DNA of 64,000 nucleotides from Psychroserpens sp. (GTDB taxonomy: Bacteria; Bacteroidota; Bacteroidia; Flavobacteriales; Flavobacteriaceae): contig JAEPNY010000002.1 in NCBI GenBank assembly GCA_017643165.1, forward strand, positions 374,970 through 438,969. Reading direction: 5' to 3'. The notes under the pieces were generated by a model. It made no database searches. It worked only from the letters and a program-made list of their open reading frames with translations, and was not told the DNA's origin. Positions 1-8,296 of this stretch are shown here, one piece after another. The translations under genes were made by a program, and so were the position numbers. The first letter of the stretch is position 1. The number at the start of each line of letters is the position of its first letter.

Positions 1-285
1 CTTATACATCGGCAAACAGGAAAAACAACCTTTCAATTGATTAAAGAGCTCCGAAGTGGTTGGCGTGCATTTTGGTTTAATAGTACGGCTAGCCTATTTG
101 ATATTTCCTTGAAACGCGAGTTTAATCCCATGGATATTAAAGAAGATTTTTATATTGAAGATATATTAGAACGCGCATTTCAAAATGGGCAAATAGAACG
201 ACAAGAGCCGGCTATTGAATTTGATTATTACGATCTTTCAGATAAATGGTTGAACACGAAAATAACATCGGAAACTAAGAATTAA
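1..285 (+). CDS. C-terminal part of an unrecognised protein, cut by the left edge
   Basis: The frame is open from base 1 to a TAA at 283-285, so this is the last 94 residues of a longer protein whose start lies outside the window. The visible part is soluble and acidic, with no membrane segment. It is rich in aromatic and acidic residues and has an EDILERAFQNGQIERQ stretch and a short charged tail. I do not recognise the family. Its stop overlaps the ATG of the next gene by one base (TAATG), so the two genes are probably co-transcribed and translationally coupled. A TTG at position 37 could be read as a start but has nothing special about it. Confidence 0.6.
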   Translation, partial: LIHRQTGKTTFQLIKELRSGWRAFWFNSTASLFDISLKREFNPMDIKEDFYIEDILERAFQNGQIERQEPAIEFDYYDLSDKWLNTKITSETKN

Positions 286-911
286 TGCGTAAGCAATCGG
301 TTTTAGAGGAACAGTTAAATGCAATAAGCCATGGTATAGGAGCTGCGTTAGGAATTGCTGGTCTAGTGTTATTAATTGTCCACCTTCAGAAGGACATCGC
401 TTTCGGATTATTTAGTGTTATTGTCTACGGTATTTCAATAATCATCTTATTTCTAGCTTCCACCTTATATCATTCTGTCAGAGGTGTTAATAGAAAACAC
501 TATTTTAGAATCGTAGATCACATTAGTATATACTTATTAATCGCTGGTACATATACGCCAGTACTATTAATCATGTTACCTGATAGTCATGGGTGGTTAT
601 TATTCTGGATTGTATGGGGAATAGCTGCTTTTGGTGTAGTTCTGAAATTATTTTTTACAGGTCGCTTCGAGACTTTTTCTACATTACTTTATCTCGTAAT
701 GGGTTGGTTGATCGTATTTGATTACTCGCAATTATCTGATCGTATGTTAACTAATGGCTTGTATTTATTGTTTGCTGGTGGCGCAGCTTATACGGTTGGA
801 ATTATATTTTACGCCATAGAAAAAATCCCATTTAATCATGTTATATGGCACTTGTTCGTCCTGGGAGGAGCCATATGTCATTTTTTTATGATCTACTTTT
901 TCGTGATCTAG
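285..911 (+). CDS. Hemolysin III family (PAQR-like) integral membrane protein
   Basis: This 208-residue protein has about seven hydrophobic segments. It carries the family signatures in order: an N-terminal EEQLNAISHGIGAALG segment (about residues 8-23), STLYHSV (about 59-65), DHISIYLLIAGTYTPVLL (about 78-95) and a C-terminal VIWHLFVLGGAICHFF. The conserved Ser, Asp and three His residues fit the metal-binding set of the PAQR/hemolysin III superfamily. Despite the name, haemolysis is not established for most members; a membrane hydrolase or lipid-homeostasis role has been suggested. The start overlaps the stop of the upstream gene by one base. The end overlaps the convergent VOC gene by four bases. 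Confidence 0.9.
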   Translation: MRKQSVLEEQLNAISHGIGAALGIAGLVLLIVHLQKDIAFGLFSVIVYGISIIILFLASTLYHSVRGVNRKHYFRIVDHISIYLLIAGTYTPVLLIMLPDSHGWLLFWIVWGIAAFGVVLKLFFTGRFETFSTLLYLVMGWLIVFDYSQLSDRMLTNGLYLLFAGGAAYTVGIIFYAIEKIPFNHVIWHLFVLGGAICHFFMIYFFVI

Positions 912-1279
912 ATATGTTGATCGATAAGCACAGGATTTCCATCAGGATCCATTATAACAAAACTTGCAGGTCCTGTTGAGTTTTCATCCGCTTCTGTTTC
1001 TAATTTTATTCCTGCTTTTTTTACTTGCTTTTGAATAGCCCTAACGTCATCATAGTTTTCTAGGGTATTGGCACTTTCATCCCAACCTGGATTAAAGGTG
1101 AGAATATTATTTTCGAACATGCCCTGAAATAAACCGATTAAGGCATTTCCATTTTTCATGATAAGGTAGTTACGGTCTAATTCTCCCGCGAATTGAGAAA
1201 ACCCTAAAGATTCGTAAAATGCTTTCGAAGCGTGGATGTCTTTAACGGCAAGACTGATTGAAAAGGCACCTAGTGTCAT
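908..1279 (-). CDS. VOC superfamily (glyoxalase/bleomycin-resistance fold) protein
   Basis: The protein is 123 residues, the usual length of a single-domain VOC protein with two beta-alpha-beta-beta-beta modules. The first module starts with SISLAVKDIHASKAFYESLGF and the second ends with the typical VIMDPDGNPVLIDQ. The substrate cannot be told from sequence. Uncharacterised VOC proteins of this size include lactoylglutathione lyase-like enzymes and antibiotic-binding proteins. It is a single gene that converges with the hemolysin III gene and overlaps it by four bases. Confidence 0.85.
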   Translation of the reverse strand: MTLGAFSISLAVKDIHASKAFYESLGFSQFAGELDRNYLIMKNGNALIGLFQGMFENNILTFNPGWDESANTLENYDDVRAIQKQVKKAGIKLETEADENSTGPASFVIMDPDGNPVLIDQHI

Positions 1280-1316
1280 AGTTATAATGATTTAGTTAGA
1301 TAACTAAAGATAGGCA

Positions 1317-1763
1317 TTATTCTTTTTTGCGGAACGCTGAAAGGATTCCATATAACAGAAAAGTTCCTAAACTAAATATCGGAATGCCATAGGTGTATCT
1401 CCAAAACCAGTGCATTGCATCTTGTCCGCCTTGAAACACAGCTTTTTCTGTAAAGCTAAATGATAGATTTCCTGCCAGTAAGTAGGAGATAGGAACCCAA
1501 AGTATGGCAAGAATAACGGCGAAGAGCATTATTTTTTTAAACAGTCTATCTCGTTTATTCTTCGGAAAATAGAGACCGTTAATTCCTAAAATAATTGATG
1601 CGGGTAAGGCGATCAATCCTAACCACGTGATGAATGTTCCTGATGGAATGTTTTGAGTATCGCTTAACGAAATGACTAACCATTTTGAACCAGTCACCAA
1701 TAGTACTAATGTAACTACAAAAACAATTAGAGCTAAAATGAATAGAAGGCGGCGTGCTGACAT
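1317..1763 (-). CDS. Small four-helix membrane protein, function unknown
   Basis: The protein has 148 residues and four clear hydrophobic segments, at about residues 6-28, 43-66, 77-98 and 122-142. A short positively charged loop, PKNKRDRLFKK, lies between the second and third, and the C-terminal tail is RKKE. I do not recognise a named family. It lies eight bases downstream of the DUF4268 gene on the same strand, so it probably shares its transcript. Confidence 0.7.
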   Translation of the reverse strand: MSARRLLFILALIVFVVTLVLLVTGSKWLVISLSDTQNIPSGTFITWLGLIALPASIILGINGLYFPKNKRDRLFKKIMLFAVILAILWVPISYLLAGNLSFSFTEKAVFQGGQDAMHWFWRYTYGIPIFSLGTFLLYGILSAFRKKE

Positions 1764-1771
1764 ATTAGATT

Positions 1772-2200
1772 TTAATTTTTTATTATTTCTTTATAATCTT
1801 CAAAGAACGCTTCAAATTTACTCATATATTCATTAAAAAATTCCATTGTGTCTTGCCAGGAGTTTTTGTTGTGTATCGAAACTTTCTTATCAAGAGGAAT
1901 GAATATTCTGGATATTTCTTTGCCGTTTTCTAAATAATACTCTTCCTCAAAAATGAGATTTGAGATGTAATCATCCTCTAAAATTGAGCGCATCGAAAGT
2001 AGTTTCTCCCAATAATTAATGCGGTTTTCGAGATCATCTTCAAGATCTAATGCGACCAGAGCTTTTTTTGTGTCGAAATGAAATTTAAATGAAAATCCTT
2101 TGATTTTAGTATCATACAAAATCCATTTTCTTGGGAATGATTTACCAAAACTGGTCCAGAATTCCTGACGTAATAATCGTGATTCTTCTTTAGAAAACAT
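1772..2200 (-). CDS. DUF4268-like protein
   Basis: This is a 142-residue soluble protein. The opening EESRLLRQEFWTSFGKSFP and the later NRINYWEKLLSMRSILED resemble the DUF4268 family, short proteins that look like a stand-alone version of a domain found at the C-terminus of some predicted nucleases. No catalytic residues can be assigned. It sits between the ZIP transporter gene (six-base gap) and a small membrane protein gene (eight-base gap), a likely three-gene transcription unit, but that does not suggest a shared function. Confidence 0.7.
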   Translation of the reverse strand: MFSKEESRLLRQEFWTSFGKSFPRKWILYDTKIKGFSFKFHFDTKKALVALDLEDDLENRINYWEKLLSMRSILEDDYISNLIFEEEYYLENGKEISRIFIPLDKKVSIHNKNSWQDTMEFFNEYMSKFEAFFEDYKEIIKN

Positions 2201-2206
2201 GACTAA

Positions 2207-2881
2207 TTAAAATATATAGGCTATTGCCACACCTAACACTATGGCCACTAGCTTGGACAGATTAAACTTATGACCTTCGCCAGCTTCAAATAATATGGTT
2301 GTAGAGATATGGAAAAAAATACCGATGACTACCGCGTTAATATGATTTACATAATTCGACATTCCCGGGATCTCATTAGATAATAAAGTACCTAGAGGAG
2401 TCATTGCAGTGAATACCAGTAAAAATAATACGATTTGTATGCGTGTAAAAGGCGATTGGAAAAGATACATAGCAAGTAAGGTTGCGATTGGAATCTTATG
2501 TACTAATACACCGTAGACCATATCGTTATGTTGATGTATTGGAAACCCTTCCAGTAAGCTATGTATGCATAAGCTTATGAAAAGCAACCATGGAAATCTA
2601 TTACCCTTTTCATTAAGATGGATATGTCCATGCTCAGCACCTTTTGAAAAAAATTCAAGTATGATTTGTAATAAGATACCACACATGATGAGCAATCCAG
2701 TAGTTTTAGTCGCTAACTGTTCATAAACTTCAGGAAGAAGATCGAAGAGTGTAAGCGCCAATAAGAATGCACCACTAAAAGCCAATAAGAGTTTGGTGTT
2801 CCAAGTTTTCTTTTGCTTAGAAACCTTAGCTATAATCACGCCTAAAATAACTGCGTATACTGGAAAAAGGAATTTATTCAT
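2207..2881 (-). CDS. ZIP family divalent metal transporter
   Basis: The protein is 224 residues with about seven hydrophobic segments. The diagnostic motifs are HSLLEGFPI (about residues 108-116), matching the His/Glu metal site of ZIP transmembrane helix 4, and HKIPIA (about 128-133), matching the His-x-x-Pro motif of helix 5. The loop before the first motif has HGHIH, a likely metal-binding stretch. ZIP proteins move zinc, iron or manganese into the cytoplasm; the exact metal is not readable here. It is encoded 34 bases after the methyltransferase gene on the same strand. Confidence 0.85.
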   Translation of the reverse strand: MNKFLFPVYAVILGVIIAKVSKQKKTWNTKLLLAFSGAFLLALTLFDLLPEVYEQLATKTTGLLIMCGILLQIILEFFSKGAEHGHIHLNEKGNRFPWLLFISLCIHSLLEGFPIHQHNDMVYGVLVHKIPIATLLAMYLFQSPFTRIQIVLFLLVFTAMTPLGTLLSNEIPGMSNYVNHINAVVIGIFFHISTTILFEAGEGHKFNLSKLVAIVLGVAIAYIF

Positions 2882-2915
2882 TCAAATTAGGTTGCTAGAA
2901 GTGCAAGGTAATTAT

Positions 2916-3647
2916 TTATTTAAAAATCATTACGAGTCGTTCAGAGGTGTTCTTGTCGAACTTCTGAAGTTTGTAATCACCAAAAACGTCCAATAAATAT
3001 ACACCAGCCTTTTCAAACAATTTTTGAAAATCAGTCAAGGTGAAAGCTCTAACACGTTCCTGATACTGGTAATCAGTGTTCTCGGCAGTAAATGAGATAT
3101 CTTTTACAATATATCCATTTTCTAAAGTTCTTTTTTGATGAAAGTCAATGCCGTCAACAGATTTAACATTCTCAGCAATCAGGTTGTTGACAACATAATC
3201 GCTATTCATAAAATCGATAACACCAAATCCCACGTCATTCAAATTGGCTTTAATGGCTTTAATTGTTTTTAAGTTGTCTTCTTCCTTATCGAAGTAACCG
3301 AAACTAGTGAATAAATTAAAAACAGCATCAAAGGTTTTATGATAAGGTTTGCACATATCGTGCACATCGAAATGTAGTGTCTCGTTTTCGAATTGCTTCG
3401 CGTAGTTAATACTATTTTCAGAAAGATCAACACCTGTTACGTCGAAGCCTAGGCTATTCAAATAAACAGAGTGCCTGCCTTTTCCGCAGGCTAAGTCTAA
3501 AATAGTTCCATGTTCAGGAATGTTAAGATAAGAAGTAAGATTATCCATAAATCCCTGAGCCTCATTATGATCCCGGTCCTTATATAAAATATGGTAGAAT
3601 GGTGTATCAAACCAAGAGGCAAACCATTGTTCCGTTGTATTCGTCAT
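2916..3647 (-). CDS. Class I SAM-dependent methyltransferase
   Basis: This 243-residue protein has a standard Rossmann methyltransferase core. Motif I is GTILDLACGKGRHSVYL at about residues 43-59, followed by DVTGVDLS (motif II acidic residue) and FDAVFNLFTSFGYF (motif IV region). The substrate is unknown; this type is usually annotated simply as class I methyltransferase. The promoter is well placed: a TATTTTTG -7 box on the minus strand at 3702-3695 leaves a leader of about 40 bases. That box forms a back-to-back pair with the promoter of the divergent RNA methyltransferase gene. Confidence 0.85.
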   Translation of the reverse strand: MTNTTEQWFASWFDTPFYHILYKDRDHNEAQGFMDNLTSYLNIPEHGTILDLACGKGRHSVYLNSLGFDVTGVDLSENSINYAKQFENETLHFDVHDMCKPYHKTFDAVFNLFTSFGYFDKEEDNLKTIKAIKANLNDVGFGVIDFMNSDYVVNNLIAENVKSVDGIDFHQKRTLENGYIVKDISFTAENTDYQYQERVRAFTLTDFQKLFEKAGVYLLDVFGDYKLQKFDKNTSERLVMIFK

Positions 3648-3694
3648 TTTTAGTCTTGGATAATCAATCTAAGTTCATTTCTCTTTTCAGGCAA

Positions 3695-3713
3695 CAAAAA
3701 TACTTTATTTTTG
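3695..3713. promoter_or_regulatory. Back-to-back pair of -7 promoter boxes between two methyltransferase genes
   Basis: The sequence CAAAAATA-CTT-TATTTTTG is a perfect inverted repeat with a three-base centre. Read to the right it gives TATTTTTG (3706-3713), the Bacteroidota -7 element TAnnTTTG, 20 bases before the ATG at 3734. Read to the left it gives another TATTTTTG (3702-3695), ahead of the ATG at 3647. Neither side has a convincing -33 TTG at the expected distance. Confidence 0.55.
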
Positions 3714-3733
3714 CATTTTATTAGTCGTAGTAT

Positions 3734-4900
3734 ATGGAGAATAATTATAAGATGCTTGCAAAAACCTTATATGGTTTTGAAGATTTACTTGAGCAAGAGT
3801 TGCGACAATTGGGTGCAATGGACATTAAGAAGGGTGTTCGTAATGTCTCATTTGTTGGGGACAAAGGGTTCATGTATAAAGCAAATATGGGACTCCGTAC
3901 TGCGATTAAGATTTTAAAACCCATAAAAACATTTCGAGTTCACAGCGAGCAAGATTTGTATGATCAGGTTTATAAAATGCGTTGGGATAACTACTTAAAA
4001 CCTACGGGTAGTTTGGCAGTAGATGCCACATTACACTCTAAAGTTTTTACGCATTCAAAATATGTAGCATTAAAAACAAAGGATGCTATCGTAGATAAGT
4101 TTAGAAATACCACTGGACAACGTCCAAATGTAGATCTTCGTTTCCCAGATTTGAAAATCAACGTTCATATTGACAGGCAGGTATGTACAATTTCGTTAGA
4201 TACATCAGGAGAATCTTTACATAAGAGAGGGTATAAGACAGCTACTAATATTGCACCAATAAATGAAGTGTTGGCTGCTGGTCTAGTTATGCTTTCGGGA
4301 TGGGACGGACAAACTGATTTTATGGATCCAATGTGTGGTAGTGGGACTATTCTAATTGAAGCAGCAATGATTGCATGCAATATCCCACCTAATTTGATGC
4401 GTAAAGAATTTGCATTCGAACGATGGGATGATTGGGACGTCGATTTATTTGAAAAGATCGAGGAATCTTTATTGAAAAAAACTAGAGATTTTCATCACAA
4501 GATGATTGGCTATGATAAATCACCTAGTGCTATTTCTAAAGCTAAAGCAAATATTAAAAATGCGCATTTAGAAGACTTTATCAAAGTACAACACGAAGAT
4601 TTTTTTAAAACAAGAAAAGCAGGTGAAGACAAATTGCATATGCTGTTTAATCCACCTTATGGCGAACGATTAAATATTGATATGCAAGCGTTTTATAAGG
4701 CAATAGGAGACACCTTAAAACAAGGATATCCAGGAACCGATGCATGGTTTATTACATCAAATTTGGATGCACTGAAATATGTGGGCTTAAGACCGTCGCG
4801 AAAAATTCACTTATTTAACGCAAAGCTAGAGTCTCGTTTGGTGAAATATGTAATGTATGAAGGCAGTAAAAAAGCCAAGTACCAAAATTCAAAAGATTAA
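3734..4900 (+). CDS. THUMP-domain 23S rRNA/tRNA methyltransferase (RlmL/Trm14-like)
   Basis: The protein is 388 residues. The N-terminal half, about 1-160, fits a ferredoxin-like plus THUMP RNA-binding region. The C-terminal half is a Rossmann methyltransferase with the SAM motif DPMCGSGTILIEAA at about residues 198-211 and the N-6/N-2 methyltransferase catalytic motif NPPYGERL at about 306-313. This architecture is that of the UPF0020 family, including the N-terminal module of E. coli RlmL (23S rRNA m2G2445). It probably modifies guanine N2 in rRNA or tRNA, but the exact target is not readable. The gene is monocistronic, with its own TATTTTTG box, and its end overlaps the convergent DUF6048 gene by four bases. 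Confidence 0.87.
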   Translation: MENNYKMLAKTLYGFEDLLEQELRQLGAMDIKKGVRNVSFVGDKGFMYKANMGLRTAIKILKPIKTFRVHSEQDLYDQVYKMRWDNYLKPTGSLAVDATLHSKVFTHSKYVALKTKDAIVDKFRNTTGQRPNVDLRFPDLKINVHIDRQVCTISLDTSGESLHKRGYKTATNIAPINEVLAAGLVMLSGWDGQTDFMDPMCGSGTILIEAAMIACNIPPNLMRKEFAFERWDDWDVDLFEKIEESLLKKTRDFHHKMIGYDKSPSAISKAKANIKNAHLEDFIKVQHEDFFKTRKAGEDKLHMLFNPPYGERLNIDMQAFYKAIGDTLKQGYPGTDAWFITSNLDALKYVGLRPSRKIHLFNAKLESRLVKYVMYEGSKKAKYQNSKD

Positions 4901-5649
4901 TTCTCCTCAGAATCTAAGACCACAGTTTTGTCCTTTTTAAAGATTGGAATTAAGTACGAAATTGTATATCCAAAACCAATTCCGAAGCGTCCACTATCGT
5001 ACGTTCTATTGAAGCCAGGTACATATAAATTCTCAAATCCATCAGGTTGGTCTTGTGAGATCATACTTTTGATCTGTACATTCAAACCAGCGTAGAGATT
5101 GGTTACGAGCTCTGCTTTAATTCCAATTATTAATTCAGCCCAAATTGCAGTAAGGCCCTTGAATTCTTGTGTTGTCGTATCTGTGAATGGCGCGTTCCAA
5201 TACTGATCTGTATTATAGACTGTAAATTGATTGATATCCTGACTAAAACTACTTACACCGCCTCGAAAACCAAAAAATATCATATTCTGCATATCAAGCC
5301 AATTGGTATATGAATTGTAATCGAAACCAGCTTTAAAATAACTTCCAGTTGCGGTTACATCTAGAAAATCGGTAATAACGCTGCGTTCTTCAGTTCCTAT
5401 TTCGCCAGCTAAGTAAATATTTTTGGTTAATCGATAATCAGCATTAATCTCAAATCCTGTATAATCTTCATCGATTAAGGTTCTAATAATCTTTCCGAAA
5501 TCTCCACCTACACGGATACCATATTTTTGTTTGTAAACTAGTGTATCTGCTGTAGTTTCTGATTGTTCTTCCTGCGCATTTGATGTTAGTGAAAATAACA
5601 TCACGAGCATCAGATTAATGGAATATAATAACTTGCGCTGCATTTTCAT
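4897..5649 (-). CDS. DUF6048 family predicted outer membrane beta-barrel
   Basis: The protein is about 250 residues with an N-terminal signal peptide that ends near SLTSNAQ. The body alternates hydrophobic and polar residues in a beta-barrel pattern and contains repeated FG/GFG turns such as RFGIGFGYTISY. I recall this as DUF6048, regularly found next to DUF6452 in flavobacteria. I chose the ATG at 5649, because a longer frame would begin with TTG at 5655 and a shorter one with ATG at 5643. The gene overlaps the end of the DUF6452 gene by about 35 bases in a different frame, which suggests translational coupling. The function is unknown. Confidence 0.7.
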   Translation of the reverse strand: MKMQRKLLYSINLMLVMLFSLTSNAQEEQSETTADTLVYKQKYGIRVGGDFGKIIRTLIDEDYTGFEINADYRLTKNIYLAGEIGTEERSVITDFLDVTATGSYFKAGFDYNSYTNWLDMQNMIFFGFRGGVSSFSQDINQFTVYNTDQYWNAPFTDTTTQEFKGLTAIWAELIIGIKAELVTNLYAGLNVQIKSMISQDQPDGFENLYVPGFNRTYDSGRFGIGFGYTISYLIPIFKKDKTVVLDSEEN

Positions 5650-6178
5650 TGTCAATTGTTTGATTAATGATATCTGTATTTATTATCCAATTGTCTCCAT
5701 CTGGGTCTATTGAAACCCCTCCAGTATTCCCGAAATTAAAAATACTTTTGAATCCGCATGCCCTTGATACATATACAAATTCAGGCGTATAGCGAACTTC
5801 AATCACATCTATATTTGAATCATTCGTGTCATTTCCATTTGTTGCAAAATCAGAGTCTTTCTCAAGTTGAAAACGCGTAATGGTTTCTATGTCCTCGTTA
5901 GCAAATCGCAATGGTAACGCTATAGAATCAGGACTAACTGAAGGAAGCGTTATTTCATTACCAGGAACGCCAAAATCATCTAGCCCGCGAACTGTTAATT
6001 GTCTAACACTTTTAAATTCATCTTGATTATTAATATCATAGAAACGAATAATCAAGTTGGGAGTTGTTGCGGTAGCTTCGGCACAAATATCATCACGCTC
6101 ACAACTCCAAATAGCTAAGGCTAAAAGGGATAAGAAACTAGCTTTGAGTATTAAGTTTTTCAAATTTTCAATTTTCAT
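5615..6178 (-). CDS. DUF6452 family lipoprotein
   Basis: The protein is 187 residues. It starts with a charged N-terminus and a hydrophobic stretch that ends in a lipobox (IWSC, Cys26), so it is a predicted lipoprotein. The rest is a beta-rich domain with no catalytic signature: RFYDINNQDEFKSVRQL, an Asn/Asp-rich loop, and a C-terminal region with a single conserved-looking Cys in SRACGF. It lies directly after rlmD with no gap (the rlmD stop ends the base before this ATG). It overlaps the DUF6048 barrel gene downstream, so the lipoprotein and barrel are probably made together as an envelope pair. The function is unknown. Confidence 0.72.
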   Translation of the reverse strand: MKIENLKNLILKASFLSLLALAIWSCERDDICAEATATTPNLIIRFYDINNQDEFKSVRQLTVRGLDDFGVPGNEITLPSVSPDSIALPLRFANEDIETITRFQLEKDSDFATNGNDTNDSNIDVIEVRYTPEFVYVSRACGFKSIFNFGNTGGVSIDPDGDNWIINTDIINQTIDNENAAQVIIFH

Positions 6179-7591
6179 TTATCGTTGCTCAAGGAGTACA
6201 ACATTTTCCACATGATGCGTTTGAGGAAACATATCCACAGCTTGAGTTTTAATAATTTCGTAATTATCTTTTAATAATGCTAAATCTCGCGCTTGAGTAG
6301 CACTGTTACAACTTACGTAAACTATTCGTTTCGGTGCAATATTTAATATTTGATTAACAACATCTTTATGCATTCCGTCACGAGGCGGATCGGTAATAAT
6401 GACGTCTGGATGCCCATTTTCTTTTATGAACCCATCATTAAATACAGATTTCATATCACCTACAAAAAAGTCAACGTTATCAATATTATTTAATTGTGCA
6501 TTTTCTTTTGCTGCAGCTATAGCGTCTGGAACAGCTTCAACACCAACAACATGTCGTGCTTTTTTCGCAACAAATTGCGCAATCGTTCCAGTTCCTGTGT
6601 ATAAGTCGTAAACCAATTCGTCACCGCTGAGTCCAGCAAAATCACGAGTAATTTTATAGAGCTCATAAGCTTGTTCAGAATTAGTTTGATAAAACGATTT
6701 GGCATTAATTTTAAAGCGCAGACCTTCCATTTCCTCGAAAATGTGATCATTTCCGTGGTAACAAATCACGTCTTGATCGTAGATTGTGTCGTTTGCTTTA
6801 CCATTGATGACATACTGTAATGAGGTGATTTCTGGGAAGCGTTCTACGAGATGATTTAATAGCAACTCACGTTTTGTTTTATCTTCTTTATAAAACTGAA
6901 TAAGTACCATAAGATCGCCAGTTGATGCTGTTCGAAGCATTAATGTTCTAAGTAATCCTGTTTGTTGCCTCGTATTGAAAAAGTCCAATTCATTATCGAT
7001 GGCAAATTGCTTAATCTCATTTCGAATGGCATTTGAAGGATGAGTTTGTAACCAACATTTGTCAATATCAAGAATCTTATCCCACATGCCTGGAATATGA
7101 AAGCCCAACGCGTTGCGATCTCCAAGATCTTCATTTGATGCGATCTCTTCAGGTGTTAACCAACGTGAATCACTAAATGAAAATTCCATCTTATTGCGAT
7201 AAAAGTATTGTTCTTTCGAGCCCAGAATAGGTGTGACTTCAGGAAGTTCCAAATGTCCCAATCGAACCAAATTATTGGTCACCTCTTGCTGCTTGTAATG
7301 TAATTGATGTTCATAGGACATATGTTGCCATTTACAACCGCCACATACGCCAAAATGGACACATTTAGGTGTTGCTCGTTTTTCTGATAACTTATGAAAT
7401 TTTATCGCTTTACCTTCAAAGTAAGCTTTACGTTTTTTATGAGTTTGTACGTCAATGACATCACCAGGTACAGCATTTGATAAGAAAACGACGCGACCGT
7501 CAGGTGCCTTGGCTATTGTTTTTCCTTTAGCACCAGCATCGATAACTTCTAATTGTTCAAATATTTGTCGTTTACTTTTTCTTCTAGACAT
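6179..7591 (-). CDS. rlmD: 23S rRNA (uracil-C5)-methyltransferase RlmD/RumA family
   Basis: The protein is 470 residues. It has an N-terminal TRAM domain (about 10-65), then an iron-sulfur cysteine cluster within CVHFGVCGGCKWQ (about residues 77-89), a Rossmann core with LYTGTGTIAQF (about 330-340), TDPPRDGMH (about 399-407), and the catalytic motif VSCNSATQARDL (about 427-438). These are the markers of the RlmD/TrmA family of SAM-dependent uracil-5 methyltransferases. RlmD acts on U1939 of 23S rRNA in E. coli; RlmC or a tRNA target cannot be excluded. It is the first gene of an operon with DUF6452 and DUF6048. Its promoter box ends four bases before the ATG, so the mRNA may be leaderless. 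Confidence 0.88.
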   Translation of the reverse strand: MSRRKSKRQIFEQLEVIDAGAKGKTIAKAPDGRVVFLSNAVPGDVIDVQTHKKRKAYFEGKAIKFHKLSEKRATPKCVHFGVCGGCKWQHMSYEHQLHYKQQEVTNNLVRLGHLELPEVTPILGSKEQYFYRNKMEFSFSDSRWLTPEEIASNEDLGDRNALGFHIPGMWDKILDIDKCWLQTHPSNAIRNEIKQFAIDNELDFFNTRQQTGLLRTLMLRTASTGDLMVLIQFYKEDKTKRELLLNHLVERFPEITSLQYVINGKANDTIYDQDVICYHGNDHIFEEMEGLRFKINAKSFYQTNSEQAYELYKITRDFAGLSGDELVYDLYTGTGTIAQFVAKKARHVVGVEAVPDAIAAAKENAQLNNIDNVDFFVGDMKSVFNDGFIKENGHPDVIITDPPRDGMHKDVVNQILNIAPKRIVYVSCNSATQARDLALLKDNYEIIKTQAVDMFPQTHHVENVVLLEQR

Positions 7592-7595
7592 GTGG

Positions 7596-7628
7596 CAAAA
7601 ATAACAATAGCCTTAAATATAGTTACAA
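7596..7628 (-). promoter_or_regulatory. rlmD promoter, probably giving a leaderless mRNA
   Basis: On the minus strand a TTG (7628-7626) is followed after 22 bases by TATTTTTG (7603-7596), a perfect TAnnTTTG -7 element. Only CCAC separates it from the rlmD ATG at 7591. Transcription starting the usual few bases after the box would begin at or within a base or two of the start codon. Confidence 0.5.
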
Positions 7629-7752
7629 CGAAATAAAATTATCTTTAAAAAAACTTTAGAATTATTGAACCTTTTGGAAATTCTTACGTCATTAAGATAA
7701 AGAACATAAGTACTCTAGCTATCTGTCCTTAAAGAACTGAAGAACTAATTAG

Positions 7753-8295
7753 TTGAAAGAAGATCCACATATTGATGCAGAAATTATTCATAATTTTCTA
7801 AATGGTGATCAAAAAGCAATGGCTTTGTTGGTCAAGCGATGGCATTTAAAATTTTGTAATAAGTCGTATTGGATTGTAAAGGATTCTCAACTCGCAAAGG
7901 ATGTAGCACAAGAAACTTGGCAGGTAATAATTAAAAAATTAGACACCTTAAATAATCCTTTAAGTTTTAAAAGTTGGGCCTTTAGAATTGTCTGTGTTAA
8001 ATCCTTTGATGCACTTCGGCTTAAGCAATCCATTCAGAAACACAATGAATTATTGCGCTCAAGTAATGAAGATTCTATAGTTAGTTCCGATTCAGATAAG
8101 GAAGAAAAAATAAAGTTACTTCTAGCTGAAATAGAAGGGCTGCCAATACCACAGCAAATGGTTATTCGATTGTTTTATCTCGAAGAACAATCAATTTCGC
8201 AAATAGCTAAAGTTTTAAATATATCGGTTGGTACAGTCAAATCTAGATTGTTTCATGCCAGAGAAAAATTAAAGTTATCAATTAAAAACAAATGA
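7753..8295 (+). CDS. ECF-type RNA polymerase sigma-70 factor
   Basis: The protein is 180 residues, the usual ECF sigma length. Region 2 is at about residues 10-80, with DSQLAKDVAQETWQVIIKKL followed by the -10-binding FKSWAFRIV. Region 4 is at about 120-178, with the helix-turn-helix SISQIAKVLNISVGTVKSRL. The start is a TTG, because an in-frame TAG lies immediately upstream (7750-7752) and the first internal ATG (residue 23) would remove part of region 2. The next gene, a small membrane protein, starts two bases after the stop, so it is a candidate membrane partner or anti-sigma protein. Target promoters are unknown. Confidence 0.88.
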   Translation: MKEDPHIDAEIIHNFLNGDQKAMALLVKRWHLKFCNKSYWIVKDSQLAKDVAQETWQVIIKKLDTLNNPLSFKSWAFRIVCVKSFDALRLKQSIQKHNELLRSSNEDSIVSSDSDKEEKIKLLLAEIEGLPIPQQMVIRLFYLEEQSISQIAKVLNISVGTVKSRLFHAREKLKLSIKNK

Positions 8296-8296
8296 T

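Noticed and set aside
1-285. First frame as a short pseudogene starting at TTG 37
   Set aside because: The frame is open through base 1, so it is more simply the end of a gene cut by the window.
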